Assembly: GCF_900104845.1 (NCBI RefSeq)
Contig: NZ_FNSR01000002.1
Coordinates: 558,001 to 622,000 of the forward strand
DNA: 64,000 bases
From: Paraburkholderia caballeronis
GTDB lineage: Bacteria; Pseudomonadota; Gammaproteobacteria; Burkholderiales; Burkholderiaceae
Reading direction: 5' to 3'
Below are positions 59,932 to 64,000 of this stretch, one piece after another. The number at the start of each line of letters is the position of its first letter. Position 1 is the first letter of the stretch. The translations under genes were made by a program, and so were the position numbers. The notes under the pieces are model-generated. The model had not been told where the DNA came from, did not search any database, and was given only the letters and a program-made list of their open reading frames with translations.

Positions 59932-61005
59932 TTGAAACACGTCATCGCCGCCGGCCTCGCCGGGATCTGCGCCACGTCGGGCGCATGGGCACAAAGCAGT
60001 GTCACGTTATACGGGAGCCTCGACGCGGGTGTCGCCTACATCAGCAACGTCGGCGGCAGTTCGAAGTGGATGCTGGAACAGGGCAACATGCAGCCGGACC
60101 GCTGGGGCCTGAAGGGCGTCGAGGATCTGGGCGGCGGCCTGAAAGCGGTGTTCCAGCTCGAAAACGGCTTCTACACGAACACTGGCGCGCTCGCGAAAGC
60201 GAACACGCTGTTCAACCGCCAGGCGTACGTCGGCCTGAGTTCCGACCAGTTCGGCACGCTGACGCTCGGCCATCAGACGCCGTTCGCGTTCGACGTGCTC
60301 GGCCCGTTGAGCACCGCGTATCTGGGCGCAAGCTGGTATGCGTTCCATCCCGGCAACATCGACCAGCTGGCCGATACCGGCGTGGCGCCGTACGACAACT
60401 CGATGAAGTACAAGTCACCGAGCTGGTACGGGCTGTCGTTCGGCGCGATGATGGGCTTCGGCAACACGACGAACTTCTCGACCGGCCGCACGATGGGTTT
60501 CGCGGTCAGCTATGCGAACGGGCCGCTCAAGGCCGGCGCGACGTGGTCGAACGAGCACGACCGGTCGGTGTCGATCTCGACGACCGGCATCAACACGTTC
60601 CAGGGCCAGCCGGGCGCGACGTACATCGCGGACAAGGTCGAGAACATGGGCGCGGGCGCGTCGTACCAGTTCGGCAATCTGCTCGTGCACGGCCTCTATA
60701 CGCGCACGAAGCTGCAGTCGAATGGCTACTCGGACACGTTCCAGAGCTACGACGCGGGCGCGAACTACCAGTTCACGCCGGCCAACAGCGTGGTCGGCGG
60801 CGCGGCGACCTCGACGCTGTCCGGCCGCCGCTGGACGCAGTTCATGATCGGCGACATCTACGCGCTGTCGAAATCGACGCAGGTGTACGTGAACGCGCTG
60901 TACCAGCACGCGAACTCGGATGCGCAGGCGGCGTTCTTCACGGCGGGCGTGTCGAGCGGGCGCAATCAGACGATCGTGCTGACCGGCATCCATCACTCGT
61001 TCTGA
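59932..61005 (+). CDS. Outer-membrane porin divergent from the catabolic operon
   Basis: A 357-residue porin that probably starts with TTG at 59932 (AGGAG site at 59920-59924), giving KHVIAAGLAGICATSGAWA as signal peptide before QSSVTLYG. Barrel blocks include SVTLYGSLDAGVAYI, DRWGLKGVEDLGGGLKAVFQLENGF, NRQAYVGLSSDQFGTLTLG and a last strand LTGIHHSF. No ATG with a sensible signal peptide is available, so a TTG start is the best reading. It shares the operator type with the catabolic operon and so likely lets the pathway substrate cross the outer membrane. A long hairpin at 61019-61067 follows. Confidence 0.9.
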   Translation: MKHVIAAGLAGICATSGAWAQSSVTLYGSLDAGVAYISNVGGSSKWMLEQGNMQPDRWGLKGVEDLGGGLKAVFQLENGFYTNTGALAKANTLFNRQAYVGLSSDQFGTLTLGHQTPFAFDVLGPLSTAYLGASWYAFHPGNIDQLADTGVAPYDNSMKYKSPSWYGLSFGAMMGFGNTTNFSTGRTMGFAVSYANGPLKAGATWSNEHDRSVSISTTGINTFQGQPGATYIADKVENMGAGASYQFGNLLVHGLYTRTKLQSNGYSDTFQSYDAGANYQFTPANSVVGGAATSTLSGRRWTQFMIGDIYALSKSTQVYVNALYQHANSDAQAAFFTAGVSSGRNQTIVLTGIHHSF

Positions 61006-61018
61006 TGATGATGTGACT

Positions 61019-61067
61019 GACGTAGCGCGCGGCGGTCACGCTCCACGTGCATGGCCGCCGCTACGTC
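61019..61067. terminator. Large hairpin between convergent porin and IclR genes
   Basis: The arms GACGTAGCG...GGCGG and CCGCCGCTACGTC pair with a three-base bulge. No T-run follows. Its place between two convergent stop codons fits a shared terminator, but without the U-tract it is not a standard intrinsic one. Confidence 0.5.
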
Positions 61068-61089
61068 GAACGAAGAGGAAGACCGCGCT

Positions 61090-62043
61090 TCAGCCCGCGG
61101 CGACCGGCTTGTTGCGCGCGTGCGCGGCGGTCGGGTCGTCGGCGTGCGGGCGATAGTTGAGCCGCGCCGACAGGTCGATCGCCGCGCCGCAGACGGCGGC
61201 GATCAGCGGCACGCGTTCGTCGTCGCCGATATCGGAGCGCGGCACCGTCGCCGTGATCGCGGCGACGATCCTGCCGGACTGGTCGCGCACCGGCGCGCTG
61301 ACCACCGAAATGCCCCGCTCGAACGACGCCTCGCTGATCGCATACCCCTGCGCCGCGCTTTCGCGCACGCGCGCATACAGGTCCTCGACGGTGTCCGGCG
61401 TGCGGTCGGTGAAGCGTTCGAGCGGCTGCCCCGCATACAGCGCCTTCAGGTCCGCGAGCGTCATGTCGCCCATCAGCACCTGGCCATGCACCGTTGCATG
61501 AGCGGGCAGGCGCGTGCCGACGTGCACCTTCACCGAACTGAACATCGGATCGTGCGTCTGCGCCTTCGCGACGAACACGACGTCACGCTCGTCGCGGATC
61601 AGCAGATGCGTGCTGAGGCCGGTCGCGTCGCGCAGCCGTTCGAGCACCGGCGTGCCGAAGTCGGTGAGTTCGAGCGAACTCAGGTATTCGAAGCCGAGCC
61701 GCAGCACCGCGACGCCGAGCCGGAAATGCCGGTCGCCGTTCGCGCGTTCGAGGAAACCGAGGGCTTCGAGCGTCTGCAACAGGCGGAACGTGGTCGTGCG
61801 TGGAATGCCGATGCGCTTCGACAGTTCCGGCGCGCCGAGCACGGGTTCGCGCGCGGAGAATTCCGCGAGGATGCGCAACCCGCGTTCGAGGCCCGGCACC
61901 AGATAGGTGGACGACGCGCCGCCTTCTTCGAGCGCGTCGGCCGGGTCCGCGGCAGCGGATGCAGCGGTGTCGTCGTCGGGCAGCGTTTCGCCGCGCGGCG
62001 GGGCGGTCCCTCGCCCGGTGCCTGTTTTCTTGTCTTTTGCCAT
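61090..62043 (-). CDS. IclR-family transcriptional regulator (paralog of the operon-borne IclR)
   Basis: A 317-residue IclR protein with an acidic, low-complexity extension of about 45 residues before the winged helix (VPGLERGLRILAEFS, LSKRIGIPRTTTFRLLQTLEALGFL). The effector domain is nearly the same as that of the protein at 54560; long identical runs can be seen by eye (for instance GVAVLRLGFEYLSSLELTD). It is encoded alone between the porin (convergent) and the chemoreceptor (divergent). It most likely controls the three-site regulon together with, or against, its paralog. Confidence 0.92.
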   Translation of the reverse strand: MAKDKKTGTGRGTAPPRGETLPDDDTAASAAADPADALEEGGASSTYLVPGLERGLRILAEFSAREPVLGAPELSKRIGIPRTTTFRLLQTLEALGFLERANGDRHFRLGVAVLRLGFEYLSSLELTDFGTPVLERLRDATGLSTHLLIRDERDVVFVAKAQTHDPMFSSVKVHVGTRLPAHATVHGQVLMGDMTLADLKALYAGQPLERFTDRTPDTVEDLYARVRESAAQGYAISEASFERGISVVSAPVRDQSGRIVAAITATVPRSDIGDDERVPLIAAVCGAAIDLSARLNYRPHADDPTAAHARNKPVAAG

Positions 62044-62490
62044 TGCCGGCTATCGTCTGACTGATCGGTTACAGGTCAGCATGATAGCGCGAAGCGTCGC
62101 CGGGTCCCGCCCGCCGATCATTCAACGCTCGCCGCTCCGCTGCCGTTGCCGCGACAACCACTGCATAACCGCCATGCGCCCCTTCCACACGACGATCGCC
62201 ATGCGCGCAGACCAGCGTGTCGCCGCACACTGTCCGCCACCCGATCCGCTCGCTGATGCAGAAGATGCCTTGCACGCGGCAGGCCGAACGCGCGACGCTC
62301 GCGCCGCGGGTCAAGCAAGGGCACGCGGCGGCGTTGCGCTCTCCTCCCCTCCCTCGCCGCGAATTTCTCGCAGCCGCGCCCGCGCACAACCATTAACTTT
62401 TCACGCATTTACGCCGTTATACTTTCCATACACGATACGTCGTTTTATGTATGGAACAACAACACCAAGGCGGGCGGCCTTCCTGAGACC
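62044..62490. promoter_or_regulatory. Spacer between IclR and chemoreceptor genes
   Basis: A 447-bp region. Its right end carries the chemoreceptor promoter and operator (62418-62456). The rest (62044-62390) has no convincing gene, hairpin or repeat that I can find. Confidence 0.6.
62418..62456 (+). promoter_or_regulatory. Promoter and operator of the chemoreceptor gene (site C)
   Basis: TATACT (62418-62423) is followed at once by TTCCATA (62424-62430), 19 bases and TATGGAA (62450-62456). The arms extend to nine bases here (TTCCATACA and TGTATGGAA). The 13 bases TATACTTTCCATA are identical to site B. The -35 region at about 62395 (AACTTT) is weak. Confidence 0.78.
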
Positions 62491-64000
62491 ATGAAAACCC
62501 TGACGATCAACCTGCGGATCGCGATCACGATTGCGACGCTCGGCGTCCTGCTGCTGGCGACGGGCGCCATCGGCATCTTCGGCATGGCCGAAACGAACCG
62601 CGCGCAGCACGACGCGTATGCGGTGCACTTCGCGTCGGCGGTCGCGCTCGGCAAGTCCGGCACCGCGATGTCGCGCGCGCGCTTCGGGCTCGACTGGGCG
62701 ATGGCGAATCCGCATTCGCCGCAGCTCGGCATGCAGCTGGACCGCGCGAAGAGCCTGTTCGCCGAATCCGACCGCTGGTGGGCCGAGTTTCGCGGGCTGC
62801 CGAAAACGCCCGAATTGCAGGCGCTGACCGACGACCTCGACGCGAAGCGGAGCGCGGTGTTCCGCGACGGCATCGACCGCCTGATCGAAGCGATCCGCGC
62901 GGGCGACACCGGCTGGATGGACGAGACCCGCGCGCAGCATCTGATCGCGCTGTACACCGCGATGAACGCGAGCCAGAGCGCCGTCGAACGTTACCTGGAT
63001 CAGCAGGCGCGTTCGTCCAACGATCATTCGGCCGCGCTGTTCCATGCGCTGCTCGCGACCTGCGCGGCGAGCATCGCGCTCGCACTGGTCGTCGCGTTCC
63101 TTAGCTGGCGTTCGCTGCGCCGCGCGATCATGACGCCGCTGCGCGACGCGATGGGCCAGTTCGATGCGATCGCCGCCGGTGACCTGACGACGCGCGTGGC
63201 CGTCCGCAACGACGACGAAATGGGAATGCTGCTGCACAGCCTGGCCGCGATGCAGGACCGTCTGCGCGCAACCGTGCAGACGGTGCACAGCGGCTCGCAC
63301 GCGATGGCGACCACGACGCAGCAGATCGCGGCCGGCAATCTCGACCTGTCGCAGCGCACCGAGGAACAGGCGGCGGCGCTCGAAGAAACCGCGTCCGCAA
63401 TGCAGCAGTTGATCGCGACCGTGCAGGTCAACGCGACCAACGCGCAGCAGGCGAGCGAACTCGCGCACGGCGCGTCGGACGTGGCCGCGCGCGGACGCGA
63501 CGCGGTGAGCCGGATGGTCGACACGATGCGCGCGATCCATGCGGGCTCGTCGAAAATGACGGACATCATCGGCGCGATCGAAAGCATCGCATTCCAGACC
63601 AACATCCTGGCGCTGAACGCGGCAGTCGAGGCCGCGCGCGCCGGCGACGAAGGGCGCGGCTTCGCGGTCGTCGCCGGCGAGGTGCGCAGCCTCGCGCAGC
63701 GCTCGGCGTCGGCCGCGAAGGAGATCGGCGCGCTGATCGCGGAATCGACCGGCCGCGTCGAAAGCGGCGCGGGGCTCGTCACCGAGGCCGGCGGCGCGAT
63801 GCACGAAATCGAGGCGGCGATCGCGCGGGTCGCGACGATCGTCGGCGAGATCGCTAACGCGTCGCGCGAACAGCGCCAGGGCATCGAACAGGTCGGGCTC
63901 GCGGTCACGCAAATGGACGAGGTCACGCAGCAGAACGCGGCGCTCGTCGAGGAAAGCGCGGCCGCCGCGACGTCGCTGGCCAAGCAGGCGCAGTCGCTGA
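62491..64000 (+). CDS. Methyl-accepting chemotaxis protein (cut by window end)
   Basis: The first 503 residues are present. Membrane helix 1 is at about 8-31, a periplasmic four-helix-bundle (Tar-type) sensor runs to about 185, helix 2 covers about 186-207, then a HAMP domain, and the signalling helices from about 262. The protein-interaction hairpin is intact ([22 protein letters not shown]...[19 protein letters not shown]). It should report a periplasmic ligand to CheA/CheW and steer motility. Its promoter carries the same operator as the catabolic operon and the porin, so the ligand is probably the pathway substrate or a related aromatic. The C-terminal end lies beyond the window. Confidence 0.93.
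   Translation, partial: MKTLTINLRIAITIATLGVLLLATGAIGIFGMAETNRAQHDAYAVHFASAVALGKSGTAMSRARFGLDWAMANPHSPQLGMQLDRAKSLFAESDRWWAEFRGLPKTPELQALTDDLDAKRSAVFRDGIDRLIEAIRAGDTGWMDETRAQHLIALYTAMNASQSAVERYLDQQARSSNDHSAALFHALLATCAASIALALVVAFLSWRSLRRAIMTPLRDAMGQFDAIAAGDLTTRVAVRNDDEMGMLLHSLAAMQDRLRATVQTVHSGSHAMATTTQQIAAGNLDLSQRTEEQAAALEETASAMQQLIATVQVNATNAQQASELAHGASDVAARGRDAVSRMVDTMRAIHAGSSKMTDIIGAIESIAFQTNILALNAAVEAARAGDEGRGFAVVAGEVRSLAQRSASAAKEIGALIAESTGRVESGAGLVTEAGGAMHEIEAAIARVATIVGEIANASREQRQGIEQVGLAVTQMDEVTQQNAALVEESAAAATSLAKQAQSL

Noticed and set aside
1..64000. CRISPR arrays, tRNA/rRNA genes, insertion sequences, prophage or integration sites
   Set aside because: None seen by eye on either strand; repeats found are short and local.

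Overview
The window is a GC-rich, densely coded stretch of a bacterial chromosome. The products point to a Burkholderiaceae genome of the Burkholderia/Paraburkholderia/Caballeronia type: three Gram-negative porins of the burkholderial kind, many LysR and IclR regulators, MHS-type transporters, a type II-like cellulose operon and a tandem glycine riboswitch. I see no tRNA, rRNA, insertion sequence, prophage or CRISPR array.

Layout. (1) 1-3447: the end of an AraC regulator, an HxlR regulator, an orphan GtsA-type sugar-binding protein and a divergent LacI regulator, with a 14-bp palindrome between the last two. (2) 3692-25158: a cellulose and cyclic-di-GMP locus. Two EAL phosphodiesterases (one CSS-domain, one globin-coupled) and a small coiled-coil protein precede a collinear operon bcsB-Z-C-E-F-Q-A-G-R, followed by a membrane GGDEF cyclase. 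(3) 25183-30704: a minus-strand transporter operon of L-lactate permease, small membrane protein, gamma-glutamyltransferase and SLC13 permease. An AT-rich divergent region separates it from dinB and an MFS gene. (4) 34007-39482: MFS, amidase and porin genes with a divergent LysR regulator. (5) 39513-45985: a D-amino-acid dehydrogenase behind a tandem glycine riboswitch, a LysR regulator, and a divergent MFS / M20 amidohydrolase / porin operon. (6) 46062-59494: a 14-gene minus-strand catabolic operon. It encodes a three-component Rieske oxygenase, two SDRs, a cupin, an alpha/beta hydrolase, an IclR regulator, a ThDP enzyme, an aspartate-dehydrogenase-like protein, an aldehyde dehydrogenase, a VOC/extradiol-type protein and an MFS carrier. 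(7) 59932-64000: a divergent porin, a second IclR regulator and a methyl-accepting chemotaxis protein cut by the window end.

The most interesting signal is in regions 6 and 7. Three promoters (catabolic operon, porin, chemoreceptor) carry the same operator architecture, TTCCATA - 19 nt - TATGGAA (one half-site degenerate in one copy). In each case it directly abuts a TATAAT/TATACT -10 box. This ties uptake across the outer membrane, chemotaxis and degradation of one unknown, probably aromatic, compound into one regulon, presumably read by the two paralogous IclR proteins. The enzyme set (Rieske oxygenase, diol dehydrogenase, extradiol-type cleavage, hydrolase/aldehyde dehydrogenase, ThDP lyase, amino-acid-dehydrogenase-like enzyme) does not match a named pathway that I recognise.

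Other notable points: BcsZ has Asn where GH8 cellulases of this type have the catalytic Asp; an SDR has lost the YxxxK pair; a globin-type, probably oxygen-responsive, phosphodiesterase is divergent from the cellulose operon; and a glycine riboswitch precedes an FAD amino-acid dehydrogenase next to a hippurate-hydrolase-like gene.
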